Assembly (NCBI GenBank): GCA_023212695.1
Contig: JALCCG010000126.1
Span: 1-52,457, forward strand
Source: Sporisorium sorghi
Taxonomy: Eukaryota > Basidiomycota > Ustilaginomycetes > Ustilaginales > Ustilaginaceae
DNA: 52,457 nucleotides
Reading direction: 5' to 3'
Shown here: piece after piece, positions 9,001 to 19,300 of the stretch
Position numbering within the stretch: position 1 is the stretch's first letter
How the letters are laid out: each line of letters starts with the position of its first letter
The notes under the pieces: generated by a model
The model's input: only the letters and a program-made list of their open reading frames with translations
Told to the model about the DNA's origin: nothing
Databases searched by the model: none
Made by a program: the position numbers and the translations under genes

Positions 9001-12000
9001 TCAGAGCCCAGAAATCTTGGTCAGTCGCACAATGCCATCCTCGGAAGCAGAGGCAAGCACCGCATCGTCTCCGTCTTCGAGCACCGCTGGCCGGAACGCC
9101 AGCTGGTTGATCTGCTCTGACGCTAGATGTGGCACTTGCACCGTCGTCGTCCATTCTCCACCGCCTTCAGTCGACTTTCGCTGCAGAATCTCGACCCCGC
9201 CATCCTCTTTGCCCACGGCAAGCACCAGATCCGCTCCAAACGCGATCGACGTGACCGCTTCGTCAAACTTGACCGTCTGCAACAACGCAAAAGGCTTCTC
9301 GCTTGCCCCATCCTCGAGCTGCAGCTCAAAGACCTTGATCGTCTTGTCCCTCGACGCCGTCGCAAACACGTACGGTCGAACAGCGTCGGTCGACCAGGCG
9401 CAGTCCCAAACGATACGCGCGTGCGAGCGCTCGCCTGTGAACGGCACAAACCGGACCTCGCCGTCCCCGCTCGACGCAGCGACCCGCTCGAACATCCTCC
9501 AGCTTCGGTCGCGCGAGCATGTGAGCACAAAGCGTGAATCCATGCTCCACTGAATGCGCGTGATGCTCAGCGTGTGCCCCTCGAGCACCGCGCACTCTCG
9601 CCAGTTCTGATCGCGGTCGTGGATGCGCACCACGGCGTGATCCTGACTCGTCGCTTTGCAGCACGAAGCAACGAAGCGTCCGCCCGTCGTCGTTCGCCCG
9701 CCATCCACGGGATTGGCCGGGTTGGCGCTAACCCAGAGCAGCTCGTATCCGTGCCCGTACAGCTTCTCGAGCTCGGGCCAGAGCGTCTCGACCGAAAGTT
9801 GTTCTTCCGAAGGCGGCTGACGCAGCACCGCAGAGAGCGATTCCTTGGCTGATCCAATCGGCTGGCCGCTGGCCGAGGGCGCTTCTTCGATCGTGGATCC
9901 CTCAAACACAGCGCGGTTTGACAGTCCCAGCGGCGGAACACTGGCGCCAACAGGACGAGCAGAGACATCCTCGCCCTTGCTCGTGCCCGAATTAGCACCT
10001 TGACTGCTTGCGGATAGACGCAGCTGATGAGACACGCGGTGCCGTTTCGCTGTTTCCAGAGCCTGAATGCGACGGGCTCCCTGTGCGGCGAGCCACTTGC
10101 GGATGGCGGTGCTGCCGATCTTGCTCTCGGCCAGCGCCTTGGCATCGCCCTGCAGCTCGGTCTCGCCTTCGCTGCCGACGACGCCAATGACCCAGTTCTC
10201 GAGCGACTCGAGCCCATTCTCTTTCCGCTTGCCATCGATAAACTCGGCACCAGAGAGGGTCTCGTCCGTGACGACGAGCGCCTGTAGATCCGCTTCGGTG
10301 GCTGCAGGACCAGCTACGTCCTCGAGCTTGACTACGCGCTGGTTGAGCGCAGTGAATGGAAGACGGACGAGGCTGATAAAGGCATTGACGGTGGCGATGC
10401 GCTCGTCGATGCGCTCGAGGAGGGCGGCATTGGACTTCTTCGTGAGCATGGCATCGTCTGTAACGCCGACAATGATCTCGCGGTCGGCGATAAGCGCTGC
10501 CATGGTGAGCAGGATCTTGTGTCCGACGTGAAGGTGGTCGAAAGTGCCACCCAGCGCTACCACTGGGTAGCATGTCAAGCCCTTACCGTCATCTCGGCCG
10601 ACGGAATCGCTGCTTTCCTGCAAGCTAAAGTCGGACTCGATCTTGCGAGTTTGGGTGCCGAGCTCCTGCCACGTCGTTGCTGCGTGTTGATCGAGACTGA
10701 CGTCCAGCAGCACTTCGACCTCTGGACTGTATAGTCGTTTGGCAGTCTTTGCAAGCGAGGCATCAGGAACGAGCAGAATCGTAAGATTGGCGAGCATTAA
10801 GCCACGTCGAACAGCAACGCTCCAGGCCTGAGCGTAGAGCCACTTGAGATAAAGCTCGATCTGCTTGAAGCTGAGACCCTCGAAAGGCCTTTGGAAGAGA
10901 GCCGACGACACCATTGCGGTGACGGAATCGGTCTGCTCCTTGCAGTGTTGCTCGACCGTCTGCTTGACGAGATCGCCATGTCGCTTTGCTGACGCGAGAA
11001 GACCGAATCTTGGATCGATCGACAGATGGAGCAAAGTATCGTTTCCTGCAGCGGGACGAGATGCCGCCCGCGACTCGGCCTCCGAACCGAGGGTTGCGCA
11101 GTGGAGGCCATTCTTGCCAGCAGTGCCAACAAATCCACGCGGAGCAGCAAAGACGCGCAACACCTTTTCGTCGGCAGCCGAGACAAAGTTGAGTCGGTCG
11201 AGCCAGGAGACGGAATGCAGATCGTATCCATGCGACTGAGGGCGTGCGACTTCATGCCAAGTAGCTTTTCGTGGATCGAGACGCTGCGCACGCTTCTGCA
11301 TGGGACGGGCATGCAAGCGTGTGGTCTGATCGTCAGAACAACTGACAAAGTACTCTCCACAAGGCTCCCATGCCAGGGATCGGGCGCCGGCAAAGTGGCC
11401 CGTGACAGGGTCAGTGACCTGCCATGTTGCGGCTTGTTGTGAGAGACTCCAAATGTGCGCCGAGCCTCCCCAGCCATGCGCAACTACGCCAGAGACGGGC
11501 TGCTCAGGATCGACCGAAGCGGATTCGGGAAGGCTTGGCTGCCACAGAGCGCCAAAGAAGCCGAGGTTGCTGGCACCGCCGACCTCGCCGAATCGCTGGG
11601 AGGGCATCCAGATGGAAGAGGCGAGGTGGTGCATGGTGGGACCTCGAGCGCGCTGTGCTCCTCCCGAAGAGAGGAGGTTCAAGTCAAAGGCGGCAAAGGG
11701 AGACGACGAATTGGTCTCGGACAGCTGTCCAGAAGGTGTCCATAGGATGAGACTGTTGTCCGCCGAGGACGAAAGAAGCGCCGCGGGCTGGGCAGGGCGA
11801 CCATTCGCAGCCAAAACAGCTGGATGCCAGCGCACTCCAGTGACCCAATTGTCGTGTCCGACCAGCAAGGCGTCAAAGGTGATGGCCCAGGTCTGTTTCG
11901 TCCCGTCTGCTCGCTCGATGGCGAAAGGATGTGCGCGAGTCGAGATCTCCCCGGCTTTTGTGCTACGGTCCGATTCGATCTTGGCAACCATTTGCTCAAA

Positions 12001-12849
12001 GTCGTCGTCCGTCTTAGCCGAAGCTGGTGCCTGCTGTGACGACGTCGTCTCAGGTTGGTCTGTAGGAGCAATCTTCCATAGCCTGACGCTGGCGTCTTGG
12101 GATCCACTGGCCAGCATGACAGTGTCGGCGTGCTGTTCGTCATCGGCAGCGGTAAAGGTGTTGCAGAGATCTAGCGATTTGATCCAGTCCTCGTGTCCTT
12201 CCAACGAGAGCTTGTGCTGGAACTCGAGCTGGCTGGCGGCGATACGCGAGGTGTAGATGTCGATCTTGTTTGTCGTCGTTGCCAACGTCATGAGCAGATG
12301 AGGCGAATTGCTGTCTGGCAATACCAACAGCGAAACATCCAGAGGAAATTGTCCTTTGAGATCCGCGCTCTGCACCAGCGTCGGCGCTTGCGAAAGATCA
12401 TCGGACAGCATCCATACTTTTAGCAGACCGTCGGAAGCACCCGAGACGATGACTGAACACCGATCCAATGAGGCATGGGAAGATCGGAGCACTCCGATGG
12501 CAGATACCGAGCCTTGATGTGCTTGCTGAATGGTGAGCGCCTTTGTCCAGCCTTGGTCTCCAAGAGCCCATACGCCAATCGCTCCTTCGGCAGATCCGGC
12601 TACGATGCAAGGATGCAACGAGATGCTGCTCAGCGTGGCAGACTTGAGGCATGTGATGGTCTTGGAGAAGCCTGTAGACAGCAGCTGCGTCACTCCAGCT
12701 GAGGAAGGGTGACCTGGCCGGTCCCAGATGGCTATCGACTTGTTGGCCGCATAGGCGATGACACTGTGAGGAGCATTGGCCCAGTCGGCGATGTGATTGG
12801 CGCGATTGAATGCCGCCGAAATGTACGAGCTCGAAGCCTGCGATGCCAT
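9001..12849 (-). CDS. ELP2: Elongator subunit Elp2 with inserted phosphopantetheine adenylyltransferase
   Basis: One uninterrupted intronless frame of 1,282 residues. Residues 1 to about 573 form the first Elp2 WD40 propeller, ending KVLRVFAAPRGF as in animal and fungal Elp2. From about 974 the Elp2 sequence resumes at LGLSNRAVFEG, followed by LWPELEKLYGHGYELLW and the second propeller to residue 1282. Between them, about 590-955 is a eukaryotic Cab4-type phosphopantetheine adenylyltransferase (ATP + 4'-phosphopantetheine to dephospho-CoA). It has GGTFDHLHVGH (767-777, with the HxGH site at 774-777), VVTDETLSGAEFI and ESKIGSTAIR (908-917), so the catalytic motifs look intact. Elp2 is a scaffold of the six-subunit Elongator complex, which makes the cm5U34 tRNA modification using acetyl-CoA. 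The ATG at 12849 was chosen because the 59 upstream codons contain no ATG. Elp2 and PPAT identities are both near certain; activity of the PPAT part is inference. Confidence 0.95.
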   Translation of the reverse strand: MASQASSSYISAAFNRANHIADWANAPHSVIAYAANKSIAIWDRPGHPSSAGVTQLLSTGFSKTITCLKSATLSSISLHPCIVAGSAEGAIGVWALGDQGWTKALTIQQAHQGSVSAIGVLRSSHASLDRCSVIVSGASDGLLKVWMLSDDLSQAPTLVQSADLKGQFPLDVSLLVLPDSNSPHLLMTLATTTNKIDIYTSRIAASQLEFQHKLSLEGHEDWIKSLDLCNTFTAADDEQHADTVMLASGSQDASVRLWKIAPTDQPETTSSQQAPASAKTDDDFEQMVAKIESDRSTKAGEISTRAHPFAIERADGTKQTWAITFDALLVGHDNWVTGVRWHPAVLAANGRPAQPAALLSSSADNSLILWTPSGQLSETNSSSPFAAFDLNLLSSGGAQRARGPTMHHLASSIWMPSQRFGEVGGASNLGFFGALWQPSLPESASVDPEQPVSGVVAHGWGGSAHIWSLSQQAATWQVTDPVTGHFAGARSLAWEPCGEYFVSCSDDQTTRLHARPMQKRAQRLDPRKATWHEVARPQSHGYDLHSVSWLDRLNFVSAADEKVLRVFAAPRGFVGTAGKNGLHCATLGSEAESRAASRPAAGNDTLLHLSIDPRFGLLASAKRHGDLVKQTVEQHCKEQTDSVTAMVSSALFQRPFEGLSFKQIELYLKWLYAQAWSVAVRRGLMLANLTILLVPDASLAKTAKRLYSPEVEVLLDVSLDQHAATTWQELGTQTRKIESDFSLQESSDSVGRDDGKGLTCYPVVALGGTFDHLHVGHKILLTMAALIADREIIVGVTDDAMLTKKSNAALLERIDERIATVNAFISLVRLPFTALNQRVVKLEDVAGPAATEADLQALVVTDETLSGAEFIDGKRKENGLESLENWVIGVVGSEGETELQGDAKALAESKIGSTAIRKWLAAQGARRIQALETAKRHRVSHQLRLSASSQGANSGTSKGEDVSARPVGASVPPLGLSNRAVFEGSTIEEAPSASGQPIGSAKESLSAVLRQPPSEEQLSVETLWPELEKLYGHGYELLWVSANPANPVDGGRTTTGGRFVASCCKATSQDHAVVRIHDRDQNWRECAVLEGHTLSITRIQWSMDSRFVLTCSRDRSWRMFERVAASSGDGEVRFVPFTGERSHARIVWDCAWSTDAVRPYVFATASRDKTIKVFELQLEDGASEKPFALLQTVKFDEAVTSIAFGADLVLAVGKEDGGVEILQRKSTEGGGEWTTTVQVPHLASEQINQLAFRPAVLEDGDDAVLASASEDGIVRLTKISGL

Positions 12850-13144
12850 CTTCTCGTGCTGTAGCAGGTGTCCAGTGTGGTAGGTTGTATGTGATGTGAT
12901 GGTAGCAAAAGGTAGTGCAAGAGCATGGCTTAAGCGAAAGAAAAGTCCAAAAAGAATTTTTTGGCGGAAGGGCCGAAGAACAAAAAAAGAAGGGTCCGAC
13001 GCCGTCTCGAAGCGCTTTTCCTCCACTTGAGCAGAGCGGCTTCGGTTGATCAGAGCGTTGACACATGATGAAGGAGGTGATGCTCAGCTGCAGTCTCCTT
13101 TCATCCACCAAGGCCACCATGTGACAGCGATCAATCAGTCCAAC
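12850..13144. promoter_or_regulatory. shared divergent promoter ELP2 / ATE1
   Basis: Only 295 bp separate the two start codons, so these genes probably share a bidirectional promoter. A-rich tracts lie near 12950-12990. In-frame open extensions of both genes enter this stretch but have no ATG, so I treat it as non-coding. Confidence 0.55.
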
Positions 13145-14734
13145 ATGCCGAACAAGCGCAGTAAGGTCCAGCTGTCCATCATCTCGCCTACTGGCTACAC
13201 GGCATCTACCTGCGGCTACTGCACAGCTCCCGGCTCTGGCAAACGAAGCGCCTGCAAATCCAGCAAGTCGTACGGCATCTGGGTACACCGCCTCTCGCCC
13301 TATCACTATCAGAGCCTCATCGACCGAGGATGGAGACGCTCAGGCGACTATATCTACAAGCCGGACCTGCTCAGGACATGCTGCGCTCAAATACCCATTC
13401 GCCTCGACGCTCGTGATTTTCGACCAAAGAAGAGCCACAAGCGGGCACTCACGAATCTGCTCTTTCGAGTACGTCAGACCAAGCCAAAGCCCGCCAAGTG
13501 GAAGGGCAGGTGGAGCAGGGAACGAGACTGGAATCTAGAGGACCGCTGGAACGAGATCGTCCCGCCGCCCGTCCCAAAGGATGAGGCTTCTACGTCCTCG
13601 TCGACGTGGGCGGATAAAGTGGCAGGTCCTATCACGCGCAGACTCTCAGTGCGTTTAGGTCTCGCCGCCACCTCAGACGAAAAGTATCAGCTTTTCCGCA
13701 AATACCAGGCGACGATCCATGGCGAGTCGGATAAGGACATCAGCAGCGAAAAGGGCTTCCGTCGCTTCTTGGTCGACACGAGCCTTGCATTGACCTGGCC
13801 CTCCACTGGCGAACCGCTGAGCCCCGCCGAAGAGACGCAATGGCGAGCCAAAAGCCTGGACCCGGCAAACTTGCCTCAAGAGCTGCCGTACGGCTGCTAC
13901 CATCAAGAGTACCGCCTCGACGACAAGCTCATTGGCGTGGGCGTGCTCGATATCCTGCCCAACTGCGTCAGCAGCGTCTACCTCTTCTACGATCCCGAAT
14001 ACAAGGATTGGCAGCTAGGCAAGGTTTCGGCGCTACAAGAGATTGCCTTGACCAAGCGGTTAGGTCGACTCGGAGCCATGGCAGATATCACTCGCTACTA
14101 TATGGGCTTCTACATCCACACGTGCCAAAAGATGAAGTACAAGGCAGAGTATCGCCCGAGTCAGGTGCTCGATTGCGACACCGACACATGGCGGGATCTG
14201 GTGGATGTGACCTCCAATTTGGACGCAAAGCAGTTTTTTGGTTGGTCAGATGGCCAACATCAGCGGGTGAGCAACTCAAGAGCCGAGCTTCAAGCATCGG
14301 ATGTGGACGCAGAAGACAAAGTTATCCGCGTGCCTACTCAGCCACGTCCGCCGCCAGGGATGCTCGATGCCGCTGCCATTCTCAAGAGTCTCGTGCAGTA
14401 TCTGCACGGCTCTTCTTTGCCCGAGGCCGGGTCTGGGTTGGATCTCCTGCAGCACGCCATGGTGCTGGAAGCGCAAAACCAGTCGCAAGGCATCAAACCG
14501 CTCTTGGTAAGTCGTCGAGCCCCCGTCTTTGAGCCTAGATTCCGGTCAAATTGACGAGTCTCCGTTGCCTCTTTGGCTTGTTGTCAACAGATGTCCAACA
14601 TCCTTCGCGACTACGTGCAGAGCAGTGGTGGACAACCAGACGATGATGAGGACTCAGAGCTGGTACAGGTGGTGGAGTGTGTCGCTGCGCTGTCGAGTCC
14701 CGAGCTGGTCGCCGAGATGGTCGTGTTCATCTGA
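13145..14734 (+). CDS. ATE1: arginyl-tRNA--protein transferase Ate1
   Basis: Ate1 transfers arginine from Arg-tRNA to N-terminal Asp, Glu or oxidised Cys, creating N-degrons read by the Ubr1 ubiquitin ligase. Two exons, 13145-14506 and 14591-14734, split by an 84-bp GTAAGT...CAG intron in phase 0, encode 501 residues. The N-terminal ATE_N domain shows TCGYC (Cys23, Cys26) and a Cys-Cys pair near residues 75-76, the conserved Cys cluster linked to metal or Fe-S binding. The C-terminal GNAT-like half includes VGVLDILPNCVSSVYLFYDPEY and the typical YYMGFYIHTCQKMKYKAEYRPS. Length is close to the yeast enzyme. ATG 13145 is the first ATG of the frame. It is head to head with ELP2 and tail to tail with DSS1. 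Confidence 0.96.
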
Positions 14735-14863
14735 AGTCATTGAATCAAAGCAAGTCAGGTTGCTGTTCGAACTTGTGTGCGTCGAGGGCAGATCGTCAGA
14801 CACCGGTCGGTCGTTGGATAGTGGTACAATGTGAGTTGAAATTGCGCAGAGATTGAGAAGAGA

Positions 14864-15304
14864 TCAGGTGGACATGGCTTGTGGTGCGCTGCTTTGCTTG
14901 TCGAGCTCGGCGCGCAAAGCTTTGCTAAAGTCGTCTTCGACGGTATCGTCATCCCAAGAGTCTTGCCAGAGGTGGTCGCCCGTGCTGACGGAAGAAGCAC
15001 CCATGGTGAGGCCGACGCCGGCACCAGGTGCGTTGGATGCGCCTGCGGTCAAGTGTGAAAGGTCGGTTTCTGCATCGTTCCAGTCTGTTGGCGATTGAGC
15101 GGGAAAGGGGGTCAGCTTGTCGCCGAGTCAACGCAAGCAAATTCGAGAAAGGATGATAGACTTACCCTGCTCGTCAAACTCTTCAAACTCGTCGTCCTCG
15201 TCGAGAGCACCGAGAGATGGCAGAGACGACTTGGGCTCTTCGGTTGGCTTTGTAGACTGTGGCTCTGGTTTGGAGTTCTGTGCGTTGGAGCTGGTCGCCG
15301 ACAT
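14864..15304 (-). CDS. DSS1: Dss1/Sem1, proteasome lid subunit and BRCA2-type partner
   Basis: Dss1/Sem1 is a small acidic disordered protein of the 26S proteasome lid. It also binds BRCA2-family proteins (Brh2 in Ustilago) and the TREX-2 export complex. Two exons, 15166-15304 and 14864-15084, separated by an 81-bp intron, join to 119 residues. The signature is complete: [17 protein letters not shown], then a linker rich in Gly/Ala/Ser, then [18 protein letters not shown] and a final helix KALRAELDK. These are the acidic and aromatic segments that bind Rpn3/Rpn7 and the BRCA2 helical/OB region. The linker makes it longer than the 70-residue human form. A TTG-started extension of six codons is ignored. 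Its 3' end is 129 bp from that of ATE1. Confidence 0.93.
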
Positions 15305-16345
15305 GGTTGCCAGAGGATGCAAGCACTTGACGAGCTTGTGTTGCTGGATGGAGATTGACCAAGGGAACTTTGAGATGATTCGTTTTGAGCGGTGTTGAGC
15401 TCAAGCGTGTTGACTCCGTTTTAGAGATGAGCTGGCTGATGGTAGCTTTGCAAGGTGAAGGCGAAGAGGCAAGAGAGAGAGCAAGCTGAGTCGGTGAGTG
15501 TTGCTTCGCCATCAAAAAGTGGAGTGCAGCAGCTCCTCAGCCTTGGTTCGCATGCGCGTTCCCGATCACAAAATTTGGAATTTTGTTAGATTTGCCCTAC
15601 GAATCGGCATGGTCCGTGAACGCGAAGAAAAGCATCACAATAGACTGTGAGACATCACACACGCTGCATCTATCAGCGCCACCTCAAGGAACAGCCGGCT
15701 ACTCGACTATGTATTGGATTCACCTTCGACTGACCCGAAAGACGGTGCAACATCCGATGATCTGCTCATCTTGAGTGTGCTCAGGGCGGAGAGGCCGAAG
15801 AGCTGTTTGTTCCACGTAGCAGCAGTCACAGAGAGTGGGAAATGAGAACGCGTTCTGCAGCAGCTGCCGCCTTTCTCGCTTTGAATCTGCACGTCAACTT
15901 GGACTTCAAACAGCCAGCTGATTTGTATTGAATTTCCGGGCTGCATTTGAAAATCGAGCCAGTCGAGTGAAAGTGGCAGCGGATTCGCTGACAGGCTGGC
16001 TCGAGACACTTCCAACGCATCATCAACCCCAGTCCGAGTGAGTTTTGAGCCTGAGCAAGACAGACGACGCACGCCCCTTCCAAGTGCACTGAGCACACGT
16101 CTCTCTCTTTTCCTCTCTCTCTCCTCACCTCCTCACCACCTCATCCTCATCCGCAATCCTCGATCTCATCCTCGTTTCTGCCTTTTCGCATTTCCAGCAC
16201 AGCGGTCGACTTGGGCATTTCGCGATCGAGGTTCTTACCATTCATCGTCACTCATTCTACTCGCTTGCTGGACCTCCCATCGACCACGATCACGCTCTCG
16301 CTCTAGCACTCGAGCTGGCCGGCATCGTGCCCAGGCGCACCAACC
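15305..16345. promoter_or_regulatory. divergent promoter region DSS1 / SEC31
   Basis: No gene is supported in this 1,041-bp stretch. It contains a short perfect palindrome at 15569-15585 (CAAAATT, TGG, AATTTTG) and, from about 16090, a long pyrimidine-rich CT/CCTCA leader running into the SEC31 start, which is typical of highly expressed fungal genes. Confidence 0.5.
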
Positions 16346-19300
16346 ATGAAGGCTTACATCAACCGCACCGCCACTTTTGCATGGTCGCCTGCTACCTACG
16401 AATCCGACTCACCCCTCATCGCAACGGGTACCGTCGCCGGTGCTCTCGACGAATCCTTCAGCAATGAATCCGTCCTCGAGCTCTGGCAGCCTTCCTACAC
16501 CGCCTCTGCCTCCGCCTCGGCCGATGCAAAGCCGCTAGGCAGCATCTCCACCAGCGCTCGCTTCAACCGCCTCGCTTGGGGCTACGCCAACCCTTCGCGT
16601 CCCAATGGTCTCCTCGCAGCTGGTCTCGAGAATGGCGAACTTGGCATCTGGGATGCCCAAAAGATCCTCGCAGGCGCTTCCGAGTCCGACGCGCAGGTGA
16701 TCAAAAACACAACACATACCGGTCCCGTTCGTGGCCTCGACTTCAACCCTCTTCAGCCTAACCTCCTCTCCAGTGGTGCCGTCGCCGGCGAAATCTTCAT
16801 CTGGGATCTCAACTCGCCTGCAAAGCCCTACTCGCCCGGCGCACGCTCTCAAAAGCTCGACGAGATCACCTCCTTGGCTTGGAACTGCCAGGTCCCTCAC
16901 GTCCTCGCCACCTCTTCTAGCAGCGGATACACGGTCGTCTGGGATCTCAAGGGCAAGCGCGAAGTTGTCGCTCTTCAGTATGGCGGTGGTGCTGGCACTG
17001 CAGGTGGCTCGCTTGGCTTCAACGCTGGAGGTGCCCTCGCTGCTGGTGGTCGACGCGGCATGAGCGCTGTTGCTTGGCATCCCGACACTCCAACTCGTCT
17101 CGTCACCGCCAGCGAAGACGACTCGAGCCCCGTCATCATGCTCTGGGATCTTCGAAACTCGCGCGCTCCCGAAAAGATCATGACCGGCCACGACAAGGGC
17201 GTCCTTTCGCTCTCCTGGTGCAAGCAGGACGCCGATCTTCTCCTCTCTTGCGGCAAGGATAACCGCTCCATCTGTTGGAACCCTCAGACTTGCGAGGTGG
17301 TCGGCGAGCTGCCCTCCAGCTCCAATTGGTCTTTCGAAGTTCAGTGGTCTCCTCGCAACCCCGGCATGCTTGCTACTGCCAGCTTCGACGGCAAGATTGG
17401 CGTCCACTCGCTTCAGAGCACCAACGCTCCCGAGGCCGACGCTCCAGCCCCACAGCAAGCCACGGACGACTCGGACTTCTTCAACCAGACCCCCGCTACC
17501 GAGACCACCTCCAAGGGTTTGTCGCTCAAGCAGCCTCCCAAGTGGCTCCGTCGTCCCGTCTCGGCCGTCTTTGGCTTCGGTGGTCAGCTCGTTTCCAGCG
17601 GTGGTCCTTCCTCCAAACCTTTCACTCCTACCGTCCACCTCCGCGACATTGTCTCAGAACCCTCCATCGTCGAAAGGGCCACCAAGTTGCAACAAGCCCT
17701 CGACGGTCAGAGCCTCGCCGAGTTCTGCGCAGAACGCAGCCAGGACCCTTCCACCCGCCCCGACGACATTGCAAACTGGAAGGCGCTTCAGACCCTCTTC
17801 CGTGCCGACTCCCGCGACGAGCTCGTCGTCTTGCTCGGCTTCTCCAAAGAGGATGTCGCCCAAAAAGTGTCCAAGTCCATCGCAGCTTTCAAGTCCAATG
17901 GCACCGCCACTACAGAGCCAGAGGCCGCTTCAATCGACAAGGTCATCGACGAAGCTGAGCCGGCTCAGCCTGCCGCTCCCACAGAGGCTGCTGTGACGGA
18001 AGAAGCTGCCCCCGTCGTCCAGGCAGCCGCCGAATCCGAAGCGAAGCAACCCGAAGAGCCAGGTCTGTTCGGCGATGACACCGCAGACCAAAACAAGGAC
18101 GCCTCGGACTTCTTCAGCCAGATCTCGGCTGATGCTACCCCGGCCAGCCGATCCGCTCTGCCCAGCCACCTTCTCTCCGAGTCTCAGGCACCCATCCAAT
18201 CCTCCGCCGCTGCCACTGCTGGCTCGCCAGGCCCGTCGTCCGTCGCGAGCGAAAACATCCGTCCCTCCACCTTCAAGATCTACCCCACCGAGGAATCCGA
18301 GGCCGACAAGCTCATCACCCGTGCCCTTGTGCTTGGCGACTTTGAGAGCGCCGTCTCGCTCTGCATCAACAGCGATCGCTTCGCCGATGCCTTCCTCCTT
18401 GCCGTTCGCGGCGGTCAGGACCTCCTCGACAAGACACAAAAGGCGTACTTTGAGAAGCGCACCGCACAGCTTCCTTACCTGCGCCTCTTCCAGAGCATCG
18501 TCTCGGACGATCTTTCCGATGTCGTCCAGAACGCCGACCTGGGCGAGTGGCAGGAGATCTTCGTCGTTTTGTGCACGTTTGCCAAGCAGGACGAGTTCAG
18601 CAACTTGACCGAGCAGCTCGGCCAGCGTCTCGAGTTCCAGTACACTGTTGCACGCAACTCGGACACCGCTCAGGCCAAAGAGCACCGCAAGAACGCCGTT
18701 CTCTGCTACCTCGCCGCCGGCAAGCTGGAAAAGGTCGCGGGCATGTGGATCGACGAGATGAAGGAGGAGGAGCTCGCGCTTCGATCCGACAGCAAGAGCG
18801 CCGACGCCTCCCACGAAGGCACCCTCTACTCTGCGCGTGCCGAAGCCCTGCAGACCTTCATGGAGAAGATCACCGTCTTCCAGAGCGCTGTTGGCTACGT
18901 CGATGTCGATCTCCAGCAGCCTACGCAGGATTCGATCGTCGCAGAGACCGGCGCCCGCTCCTACAAGCTGGCTCCGCTCTACGACCGCATTCACGAGTAC
19001 GTCGAGCTGCTCGCCGATCAAGGTCTCATCACGCCTGCTCTCAGGTTCGCGAACCAGACGCCCTCCGATTACCGACCTCACGGTCCCGTCGACCAGGGCT
19101 CTACCGGTTCGCTCACTGCCACGGCGCTCAAACAGCGCTTGCTCAGGGCCGAGATCGCACGTCCCAAGGGCGAAACGGCTGCTGCCTCATCGTCTGTCAA
19201 CAACAGTGTCACGGCTGCTGCTGCGTCCGCCTCTTCGTACGCTGCGGCACCCACCTCGAATGGATACGCTCCCTACGACTACGGCAGCTCGACCACTTCA

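Noticed and set aside
10090..11130. PPAT as a separate gene inside or between two ELP2 genes
   Set aside because: Strand and frame are continuous with both Elp2 halves, no stop or credible splice pair separates them, and each Elp2 half is incomplete alone.
12850..13026. N-terminal extension of ELP2 by 59 codons
   Set aside because: The extension opens at a GTG and has no ATG; Elp2 similarity begins after the ATG at 12849.
13046..13144. N-terminal extension of ATE1 by 33 codons
   Set aside because: It opens at a TTG and contains no ATG; Ate1 similarity begins just after 13145.
15569..15585. Palindrome CAAAATT-TGG-AATTTTG as an operator
   Set aside because: Short AT palindromes of this size occur by chance in non-coding DNA and nothing else supports a binding site.
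16535..19081. Two long minus-strand frames (367 and 383 codons) opposite SEC31
   Set aside because: They mirror the codon bias of SEC31, show no domain, and begin or end at arbitrary places.
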